Shown here: positions 55,225 to 64,000 of the stretch, piece after piece | How positions within the stretch are numbered: position 1 is the first letter of the stretch | How the letters are laid out: each line of letters opens with the position of its first letter | Assembly (NCBI GenBank): GCA_963575645.1 | Contig: OY754465.1 | Span: forward strand, 38,776,401 to 38,840,400 | Direction of reading: 5' to 3' | Source: Xanthostigma xanthostigma | Lineage: Eukaryota; Arthropoda; Insecta; Raphidioptera; Raphidiidae | DNA length: 64,000 nucleotides | Translations under genes and position numbers: made by a program | The notes under the pieces: model-generated | Told to the model about the DNA's origin: nothing | The model's database searches: none | The model's input: the letters and a program-made list of their open reading frames with translations, nothing else

Positions 55225-58200
55225 TCACATTAAAATATTAGCACCTGTCTCCAAAGCTTCAGAATAATAGGGTTCTTCATTACGGGGTGGTAAAGAAGGC
55301 GCAAACCCAGTTCCGTAATATTTCTCTCTCCAATAAATAAAATCACTAACGGATGGTGGTACAGGTCTCATATAAACTGAACTATTACCGGATATAGTGC
55401 TGTTATTACCGTGATAGTATGTGCCTTCTGTATAATCTTGGGATGGAGTTTCATAACCTTTTGGCAAAATCAAAGCGGCCACACCATGCCTCTTAACAAT
55501 CAAAACCCGATTGCTACCTTTCAAAACTTCAGGATTTTTTTTAATAACGCAAAAAGCTGTAGCGGCTCCAAAAATAAATAATACAAATAACGAACCAACA
55601 AATATACCGCATATCATTGATTTAAATTTCTTTGGAATCCAACTCCTTTCCCTCGGTGCTGGAAGTGTTCTGGCAGCTTTGCACTGCGAAGGTTGTATAA
55701 GATCATCCTCACCATATAGTATACACACAACGTACGACGTATCGTCTTTTATGGAGTCACTTTCTAATGTGTCTTGTACGTTTATCAGTTGCCTATCATC
55801 ACCTGATGAATGAATTGATATTTTTTTTATTTTACTTTTGTCGCAGTTAGTTAAATTGAATTTCAGTATTTTGTCGTCTCCAATTACACTGAAATCACAT
55901 TGCTGGTAATCTGGATTACTTGGACTTGTAGTAGTGTTTGTATTTGCATTTGGTGTAGAAGTTGGTACTTGTGCAGTAGATATATTTGAATTTGGTGTAG
56001 AAGTTGGCACTGGTGTGACAGATATATTTGCATTTGGTGTAGAAGTTGGCACTTGTGTAATTGGTGTGGTAGATATACTTGACGTTGATGGGATTGTAGT
56101 AGAAATCGATGAAGATCCTTCTGTTATTACAGTTGTTTTTGTCGGTTTACCAGTATTTTCAGTCGTTGTTGTTTCTGGATTCTCATCGCAATTAAAATCG
56201 ACTTCTAAAAGTCGTTTACCTGAATGTTCATTCGGAGTAGAACATGTTGGAGATTGATCTACTGTTTTAAAGTATTTTTTAAACCATTCCAATTTACAGT
56301 CACAATGCCATCTATTGTTCTTTGCGTCCACGTTGCTAATTTTTGAAACTATTCCTACTGCCTCATTCATTGTTTCAATTAAATTATCTGAGATAAATAG
56401 CTGCACTAATTTTTGCAAGTTAGTAAAACTGTAATGGTCAATGGTTCTTATGGCATTTCTATGTAGATAAAGGCTTATCAGACCAGGCATTCCTTGAAAG
56501 ATATCCGGAGAAATGTTTTCTAAAGTATTGTCTTGAATCTCGAGCACCTCTAATTTATCAAATTTGTTAACTGTTATATTTTTAAGAATTTGACTGCTAC
56601 CTATAGATTTTGGAAAACATAAATGAATTAATGCGTTCAAATTTTTAAATGCATTTATATCAACATGAGTGATTAAGCTCGACTCAAAACATATTTTTTT
56701 CAAATTGTAAATAGGCGTATCACCAAAAATATTTTCGTGTATATAAATCCCAGGCACATTATCTTTAACTGCGAGATTTTCCATTGCTGAAAAATGGTTT
56801 CCATCAAATGCATTAGACTCAATTTCCTTAATAAAACTTTCTCTAAATTCAAGCTCTTTTATTATAACGTCATTTTCTAATCCACTAATCCAATTTTTTG
56901 TTATAACTTTTGATAGATGCTTGGTAAGATGTAAATAAACCCCCTGACAATGTTTCTGAAAGAAAAATATTACAAAAGAAAGTTACTAAAATATAATTTC
57001 ATTTTTTTTTATTTGTGCTTCTATGCGCTTTAGAAGTTATAATTCTTTGGGCTATTAAAACTAATTTTGAATTTGACAAAAAGTTGGAGTAAGATATTAT
57101 TACCAATCTTCACAACTAACAAATGTTTTCAATTATTCACCAATGCTCTCTATCAATCACTACTGTAGGTATATAAAATATGCTTTATAATTTATGATCG
57201 CATATACAATTACTATTCAATAAATAAAATTATCGACCAATTTTACAGACAATATTTATTTATTGAAGAGTTCTAATCAGACGTTAATCAAAGATTTGTA
57301 TAATTACTATTCATACTGAAATAAAATATCGCCTGACATCTGTCATATTCACTATTTAAATTTTCGATCGCCGCGCCATTTTTAACAAAAAATGTCAAAG
57401 GCGTATGGTTTAGCAGGCAACTTAATCCTGTTAATTTTAATGTTACAGTCGGCAACTTAATTCTGTTAAATTTGTTCTTACATTGTAAAAATTCACTGTC
57501 ATCATTCTTACATAACGCGTCAAAAGAAGTATAACTTCAAAAACGTTTCTTATGAAAAATATTCCAGAAACATTTTATGATTTTTCACTTTCATATATTT
57601 GGTGTATTGTTCAAGATTTTAATTTAATGAATATTTGAGTTCAAATCTCAAATTTTGAAAGGAAAAAATTAATATTCTTAGAAACATATGAATTGTGCTC
57701 CCTTGATAGTAATCTAAGTTAACAACGAAAAGAAGACGCCTTGAACAATAATTCTAAGTGAAATATTCTGGGTTATTGATACTACATTAATGGCTGGTTT
57801 ACACGTTGCGAGCTGCTGACCTGACAGTAGGTAGCTGCTCGCATAGTGTACTTGCACGCCAGTAGCTCGGCTCGCCTGTGCTGTTCACATAATTCGAGTA
57901 TCTGCCCAGTCTCATGCGAGTTCTCGCGATGTTGAGTCAACGTGCTTTGATTAAAAAAACTGTAATAAGGTCTATGACCCCAATATTGTGCTATGAATTG
58001 GAATTTTCATCAAAACAGTTCCATATGTGTTCTTGTTTTCTGTAGAGATTCATGAATGTAATGTTGTTCTCAGAAGATCATCTATCCGCAGCCATTTTGA
58101 ATTCGATAAACGCGCGTAGGAAAGTTACCGCTCGCAACCACAGCTGTCAAACGCGTCTGAACGATGCGAGTGATGTGCGAGCTGCTGTCAGGCGCTAGGC

Positions 58201-58956
58201 GAGTGAAACAAAAATGTTGAAGTAACTCGCATGCGAGCTACTATCAAACTTGTACGTGCGAGTAACTCGTAAGATACGTCCATACGGGGCGAGTTACTGC
58301 ACTGCAGCTACTCGGCAGAACGACTCGCATGCTAGCTCGCAACGTGTAAACCAACCATAATTCCTTATTTCACGGATTTATTTTGAAAAATAAGTATTAT
58401 ATAAAAAGATATATTTACCCAAGAATCATTATTAAATTTAAGATATTCTACAAGATCCTCATTAGTCATCTCTGACAAGTATATCTTACATTTATCATCA
58501 TTAACGAAGGCACTTTCAAAAGAATGGAAAACGGGTAGATTTTGCGGAGACTTATATGAAGGCGTTAGTAGATATGGCTGGGATCTTAATTGTGATGCAG
58601 GTAATGGCATAGGTAAACAAGGTAAAAATACCAAACACGATATAAATGGAAAACGTGAATGTCGCGACAAACAAGGTAGGCTTGAGGAGACAGGTGAGAG
58701 ACGAAATAAAAGCGGAGATCGGAAAATATATCTCTTGCGAAACGGTATGAAAAAGCGTGCGCAAGGTTTATAAAAAAGATGTCCGGTAGTTGTAGGAGAA
58801 TCTGTGGATGAAGGAGGTGGAAATTGACAAGGTGTCGAATAATAAATTGTTTTTAGTATGGCGACAACAGCTATTAAAACAAAGGCGAGTACGCAGAAGT
58901 AAGTGGCATATAAGCCATCTCTTGCCCATTTCTTTAGTGTTTGTATTTTGAATAGT
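55225..58956 (-). CDS. Leucine-rich-repeat transmembrane protein, 5' end not found
   Basis: Two exons, 58419-58956 and 55225-56955, join in phase 0 (GATTCTTGG|AAACATTGT) to about 756 residues without a start. Order: basic stretch and hydrophobic segment (about 16-35, LYATYFCVLAFVLIAVVAIL), a Pro/Ser-rich region, leucine-rich repeats (motifs LEVLEIQDN and LISLYLHRN), a cysteine-rich LRR C-terminal cap (about 391, NRWHCDCKLEWF), a Thr/Ser/Pro mucin-like stalk, a second membrane segment (about 626-648, ICGIFVGSLFVLFIFGAA) and a 108-residue tail with many tyrosines. It is probably a cell-surface receptor or adhesion protein. The first exon opens at an AG acceptor (58957-58958) in mid-codon, so at least one exon lies upstream. 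The large exon is certain; the upstream one rests on its 179-codon open frame and good splice sites. Confidence 0.82.
55938..56078 (-). repeat. 42-bp minisatellite coding the mucin-like stalk
   Basis: Three tandem copies of a 42-bp unit encoding 14 residues of the type VPTSTPNANIS, in frame within the LRR gene. Multiples of three keep the frame, so copy number may vary between alleles. Confidence 0.85.
57791..58357. mobile_element. PIF/Harbinger-type MITE in the LRR gene intron
   Basis: A 567-bp element with termini TGGCTGGTTTACACG and CGTGTAAACCAACCA and flanking TAA on both sides (57788-57790 and 58358-58360). Inside are many GAGCTGCTG/CAGTAGCTCG-type motifs in both orientations, so it is GC-richer than its surroundings. 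It lies between the two recognised LRR exons. Confidence 0.85.
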
Positions 58957-59229
58957 CTGAAATAGAAGAAAATTATAATAGATTATATTATGTCTAGTGT
59001 CGTATTGGGTTATTATTACGGCGAGTTTTAACATTCTCTGTGAAATGAGTGTCAGGGAGTTTTAACAGTCACACGAGCCGTAATAGCTGTTTTTCACCTC
59101 ATTTACAAACTTTTTGACAGTTCACTTTTGATCTACCGTGATATCTAATAGTATAGGTTATGACGAATTTTCGAATTGGTACTTGTGCGTAATGTGCCTG
59201 TATACAGAGGTAAATCAGCTATTTTGTAG
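58957..59229. other. Region upstream of the recognised LRR exon
   Basis: The minus-strand sequence just before the exon is a good polypyrimidine tract and AG (TTTTCTTCTATTTCAG). No upstream coding exon could be identified. Confidence 0.4.
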
Positions 59230-60210
59230 TGGATAGCGCAAAAAAATTATATCAATTCAATACAAAGAAAACACGGGTTGTAGTGTCAAACCCTGCCGAC
59301 AATATAATATATTTGCTATCACTGACAGTGTGGTTTTATTATGTAAACATGAGTTTCTTTTTGGTCAAAACAAAAAGTGAAAGCCCTTAATACACACATT
59401 AATATAATATAACCAATCCAACACCATAAGTGGGGAATGGTGCTAATTAGGGCCAAAATTCACTTTTAAAAATTTTACAATATTTTTCGTTTAGAGATTA
59501 TCCCAATTTTTGGAAAAAGTCTGTGCGCTTGATATGCAAAAGTGAAGAGCTCCATTATTTTGGAGAAAATCGACGCATGCGCAGAAGATACATATATGTT
59601 ATAACGTTGGTTTTTGTATAATAATGGTATACTTTTCATAACGGTTTATTGTTCTGTTTTTTTTTCAAGAAAGTTTTTATAAAAACATTTTTCTCCAAAC
59701 TTTAGTTTCGAAAATATTTTGAAAATAAAAAAAAATCAGCTACTGTTTTGTTTTGTAGGTAGTATGTCAGAAAGAAACTATATTATTTAGATTATTTTAG
59801 ATCAGTTTTGAAGAAAATCCAAATCCGGACTGAAACGTCATTGTATTATTTATTATTTTTTGTTAATATATTTGTCTGAAAAATTGGTCGATAATTTTAT
59901 TTATTGAAGAATTCTAATCAGACGTTAATCAAAGATTTGAAGAAACTATATAGTTAAGCATGCTTTGATTAATTTTTACATGACGTGAAACATATTATAA
60001 TCGTGCCAACGAAATTTGAAACGATTCTGAAAATTTTTCGCTATTTTTGGGCCTAACAACTATTTTAAACTCCTAAATATCACTTTTAAATTAGCTTGAT
60101 GTAGCCCATTCTAAATAGACTTCGTGCGGTGATGGATTTCAGCATGTGGACCAAATTTTGTTTAAATAAATTAAGTTTCTCGAGAGAGTATCGTGCACAC
60201 ATACTTTTAC
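59230..60210 (+). repeat. Dispersed repeats related to 27641-28221 and to 34087-34745
   Basis: Shares CTGCCGACAATATA and TTCGTGCGGTGATGGATTTC blocks with 27641-28221. Embedded at 59790-59942 is another family, from GGACTGAAACGTCATTG through GAAAAATTGGTCGATAATTT to CTAATCAGACGTTAATCAAA. That family also appears at 57225-57300 and, interrupted, at 34087-34745, and partly near 13750-13870. Confidence 0.6.
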
Positions 60211-60744
60211 CATTCCAACCCAAAAGTGGGTAATGGTAGTAGTTTAGGTCAAAAATCACTTTCAAAAATTTTACAATATCTTTCCGTTTTGAGGTCCCCC
60301 GAATCCAAAAAAACATATTTTTGGAAAAACTGTGCGTCTGTTAGTCTACAAACACGATACAGGTCAAACAGATGAGCGGATTTAAACCAAATTTGGGAGG
60401 ATGTTTGATATACAAATGTGAAGAACCCTATTGTTTTTGAGGAAAATCGGCGCATTCGCAAAGGAGATAATATGCTATAACGTTGTTTTTCTCATATTTT
60501 TACATGACGTGGAACATATTATGTAGGTAACCATTACAACGAATAGTAAATATCATATTGAATACTAGCCATTACCCGCGTCACCTCACGCGATATAAGA
60601 AATTTTATTTTCTTTATTATAATCAAATGTCGACATTTTTGAAGTTGGAATGGTCCCGTCGCCCAATTGGCTGGCATTTTTTTACTTACTTTATATATTA
60701 AAGCTACGTTCCCTATATCAGCAAATACAGAGATCATGATTAGT
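60211..60744. repeat. Repeat remnants, no gene
   Basis: CCATTCCAACCCAAAAGTGG (60213) repeats the sequence at about 59422. From 60563, TACTAGCCATTACCCGCG resembles a SINE/LINE tail start and runs into the hairpin-bearing repeat. Confidence 0.5.
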
Positions 60745-61204
60745 TATAATTTTTAAACGCTTTATATTAGCTTGGGTTGTAAGTAACTATGTATGTATGT
60801 CCGTAACGGAATCTTTGAGCATAATTTTCACCAATTTCCCGAAGTCTGATTAATTTGAAACTTTGCATACGTATCAAGGACCGATGACAATGCAATAATT
60901 TGATAACAGTTTCCCATTATCCTTATTAGGACCCCCAGGATTAATAAATTCTTTTATAGATCCTCAAACTAAAAAGTGAAAAATAAAATATAGTTTAAAA
61001 AAAACTAAAAAACACGCTTTATATCGGACTAAAAAGTAAAAAATAATTGTTTTAAAATAAGCTTAAAAAGCGTGGGGCGCTTTGTTCCACATTTTCGTAC
61101 ATCGAGCGCCCAACGCTTTTTAAGCTTATTTTAAAACAATTATTTTTTACTTTTTAGTCCGATATAAAGCGTGTTTTTTAGTTTTTTTTAAACTATATTT
61201 TATT
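60745..61204 (-). repeat. Hairpin-bearing repeat, copy 2, inverted
   Basis: The reverse complement of 26034-26645, including the long hairpin (about 60985-61204) and a single copy of the 147-bp unit. Over the hairpin and the unit I see essentially no differences from copy 1. The pair lies 34 kb apart in opposite orientation. Confidence 0.88.
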
Positions 61205-61959
61205 TATCCGACAATTAACGATACATTTTTTTATCACTTATCTAATCTTCCAAATGTCCAAATTTATCTGCAGTGTGAATAAAGAAACAGCGCATAAAAT
61301 GATTATTTATATCACTATCATAAAATTTTTGTTCCTAATAAATATTAGGATCAAAAATTCAATTGCGTTTTTCAAGTGGAATATTAGCATAACGAAATGT
61401 TATTAAAATGTATAGTAATAGGGTAGGTACATGAAATTAATAATTCAATATAAGTGACCAAATACACAAAACTATTCAATAAATCAAAGATTTGTACACA
61501 AAACTATGTCCATATAACCTTTCTAAATTCTTAACTGGTCAGTTAGATTAGTTATATTTTCTGATAACTCTTGTAGTTGCCTAAAGAATTAAAATATGAA
61601 AAAGACCTAATTAGCTTTGGCATATTTTTCACAACACAAAACGTGAACTTTTAAAGACAATTAAATATTAAACATATTATTTCTAGCTTTTCTGTGCTCA
61701 AACAATTGGTAGACTTGAAAAAGCGAATGGTTAAGCAATAAAAATATACTCGACCATCAATTTATTCTAGTAGAAAATATACTCGAAACATTTCAAGTCG
61801 AGTATTAAACAAAGGAATAAACTTTCATCGACTGCTCGATCTGAATGAATAAAACCTGAAAATGATCTAAAATCTTTTTAAAAATAAAATCAAAGGGTGT
61901 AGTTAGACACATTTACATTCTAAAATACCTAAGATTTTCTTAGTTGAGTTCATTATCTA
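61205..61959. other. No gene seen
   Basis: AT-rich sequence without recognised features. Confidence 0.45.
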
Positions 61960-62235
61960 AATCTTCTTGGTTTCCGGGCTTGTATGCCGTGGTCCGTTGG
62001 TATTTCTACCTGACGTTTCGTCTACAACTGTGGTAGACACACTAAATAGAGCACTAATGTAGACACACTTACCTGTGAGCAGCCTAGAAGGACACTTCGC
62101 CCGCTACTACATCGCCTTTGATAATGTCTATCAAAGTTGTAGACGAAACTTCAGGTAGAAATACCAATGGACCATGGCATACAAGCCCGGAAACCAAAGA
62201 GATTTGGATAAATACCGGCCGTGAAAGCCTACACA
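61960..62235. repeat. Foldback repeat with GAAACGTCAGG hairpins, copy 1
   Basis: The left arm (about 61968-62033) contains GTATTTCTACCTGACG and TTTCGTCTACAACT. The right arm (62134-62215) is its near reverse complement with AGTTGTAGACGAAACTTCAG. In the middle is GCAGCCTAGAAGGACACTTCG. After the right arm, GGCCGTGAAAGCCTACACAC matches the second copy at 63770. Confidence 0.7.
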
Positions 62236-63769
62236 CTTGAATTCTTTATTTTTACAAAACTTTTTTTGTCTTCTTTGCGAGTCAAAGAATGCAGGAAAAA
62301 AAATTTATATATAGAAAAAAATTTAAATAGTTTTTTTAGGACGTAAAGTTTTCTATGTATTTTTACTTAACATACAATTGACAATGATGGATTTAGGACT
62401 GGAAAACTACCTAGGGGTCACTATCAAAAAGGAAACTTCTCTAAGTTAAAAGCAAATTTTACCACACCTAATAAAACAGGATCTGATCAGAAGTTACGGG
62501 TCTCAATCGATTTGGTTGCACAGTTGTCTCCACAACACCAAACCCAGCATTGCGATTCGAATTGAAAGTTATTTGTTTTTTTTTTTTATTAAAGCAACAC
62601 GCTCAGCAGCTAAGGCTATTTGCGTGGAGGTATAAGTTATTAAATGTTCCGCTCGATTCTGCGAATCGAAAAATAAATCTTACAACTATTTTTTGTTTTA
62701 CCCCCTACACTGTTAAACAAAAGATAGAAGTTTTTCTGTAGGGCCTATACACAATAGCTGCTATCACATGAAATTGGTTGTAAAATGATCTATTACAGGT
62801 CGTTGATCAAAAACGGGCGGTAAAGTAAGTTATTGCTTGCCAGGTGAAAATTCAGATCAATAATAATAATTTGTTTCGTTTCAATTTATTATTTTTAAAA
62901 ATAAGTAGAGAATTTTAATATTTCACGTAGCTTTAAGCGGTGCGCGAATCTGAGATCTTATGAATGGTACTACGTGATCACCGATCGACCGACACAGCTT
63001 AAAAGGTTGAATGTACTATTAAAAGGTAACGAAAATTTTGAGAATACTGGATACGAAAAAAGTCGCTATTTTATAAGGTGTAGGACAAATAATGCAGGGT
63101 GTATTTAGGCAATGATACGTGTGACTGTTAAACTCGCTGACCCTCGTCCAACATAAAATCACACTTCTTCAATACTTCAGTATAGCTTATTTATACACTC
63201 TATTCTTACCCTATTATAAAAGTTTCTTCAAAAATTGGTTGTTTTGTTTTCGACGAATTAGAATGCATCGGTATTATTTTCCTCGTGCTTATTTTCTCAA
63301 ATATCAAGTATTTCACATTTTTGAAGAACTATCATTTTGAAAGTTTACTTCCACAATATAAAACACTTCAAACAAAACTGCCGTTGACAAAAATGAATTT
63401 TCATATCTGCAAATAATCTCCTGAAGCTTTAAAATCACCAAGTTTTATTATTTGCGTTAAAAATAATGCACGTCTACAATAAAGGTCAATATGTGAATTG
63501 ACGATATGAATTTTAATTATACTAATTAACATTATCTGCTTATTTCGCAACATATTGCTTCATTAATCCTGTCGTGCAAAGTTTTACAGAGCTTTTGACA
63601 ATTTTTGTGATAAACATATCCTACCTATCATTATGTTCATGATAGGTAAATATACATGATGATACAAAAATGTATTCGTTCCAACGGCCAACGCACTTGA
63701 ACTATTTTTTGTATCGAACATGCACGATTTAACAATTGCATCGCGATTTCTCGTTCGTTGTTTCTAGAT
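62236..63769. other. No gene seen
   Basis: AT-rich. The 63-codon frame at 62550-62741 is not recognised. Confidence 0.4.
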
Positions 63770-63990
63770 GCGACAGTAGGCGAAGTGTCCTTCTTCTAGG
63801 CAGCTCACAGGTAAGTCTGTGTGAGTCGCCTAGAAGAACATTTCGCTCTCTGCCACATTACCTTTAATAATGTCTACTGCAGCAGTAGACGAAACGTCAG
63901 GACGATATGCCAATGGAGCAGACCTGCAAGCCCGAAATCCAAGAAGATTTGGAACAGCACCGGTCGTGAAAGTCCGTTCACTTGAATAAC
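63770..63990 (+). repeat. Foldback repeat with GAAACGTCAGG hairpin, copy 2
   Basis: Shares AAGTGTCCTTCTTCTAGGC, GTAGACGAAACGTCAGGACG and TCCAAGAAGATTTGG with copy 1. It contains two hairpins: 63780-63847, and GTCTACTGCAGCAGTAGAC directly before GAAACG (63871-63889). It may continue past the window end. Confidence 0.65.
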
Positions 63991-64000
63991 TACTGTTCTT

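Noticed and set aside
55511-56257. Plus-strand open frames opposite the LRR gene
   Set aside because: Shadows of the Thr/Ser-rich stalk and tail codons on the minus strand.
58552-59034. Minus-strand frames at 58552-58764 and 58768-59034 as separate genes
   Set aside because: They overlap the LRR upstream exon in other frames; the chosen frame is open for 179 codons between a good acceptor and donor in matching phase.
1-64000. CRISPR arrays, operons or other prokaryotic features
   Set aside because: No evenly spaced direct repeats of CRISPR type; introns and transposons are eukaryotic.

Overview
This window looks like nuclear DNA of an insect: very AT-rich, intron-containing genes, GT-AG splice sites, and dense debris of insect-type transposons (hAT, PIF/Harbinger and piggyBac elements, Jockey/CR1-like non-LTR retrotransposons, tRNA-derived short elements). 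Nothing is bacterial: no operons, no ribosome binding sites and no CRISPR. I cannot fix the order (beetle and true bug both fit); three adjacent muscle troponin C genes point firmly to an arthropod.

The host genes occupy little of the sequence, and all lie on the minus strand. Three head-to-tail troponin C genes fill 5.8-37.2 kb: copy 3 (37165-33613), copy 2 (24801-20750) and copy 1 (12890-5854). Each has the same five-exon layout with the same phases: a first coding exon that is only the ATG, then exons of 28, 264 and 132 nt, and a short last exon. They predict proteins of about 150, 151 and 153 residues with calcium-binding EF-hands II and IV intact and I and III degenerate. Copies 1 and 2 are closer to each other than to copy 3. 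The second host locus is a leucine-rich-repeat membrane protein (58956-55225) whose 5' end lies outside what I can identify.

The rest is mobile or repeated DNA. Well-bounded elements with target-site duplications are: hAT-type MITEs at 2487-2745, 23318-23677, 23932-24517, 30529-30932 and 53423-53658; PIF/Harbinger-type elements at 3869-4655 (with a transposase remnant) and 57791-58357; a deleted piggyBac at 15577-17013 flanked by CTAA; and a 5'-truncated non-LTR retrotransposon at 43977-46623 with an uninterrupted 828-codon reading frame. There is also an older retrotransposon remnant at 8811-9570, tRNA-like fragments near 11.1, 25.6 and 38.0 kb, several foldback elements, and a roughly 3.7-kb repeat complex (28320-31979) bracketed by two (TA)n tracts. 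A hairpin-bearing repeat occurs in opposite orientations at 26.0-26.6 and 60.7-61.2 kb.

The troponin C genes are presumably coexpressed or fibre-specific calcium sensors of the thin filament; the LRR gene has no evident functional tie to them. I found no convincing new multi-gene system. The most unusual things are structural: the near-identical inverted hairpin repeats, the TA-flanked complex, the piggyBac with CTAA duplications, recurring hammerhead-like motifs, and an LRR protein with hydrophobic segments at both ends.
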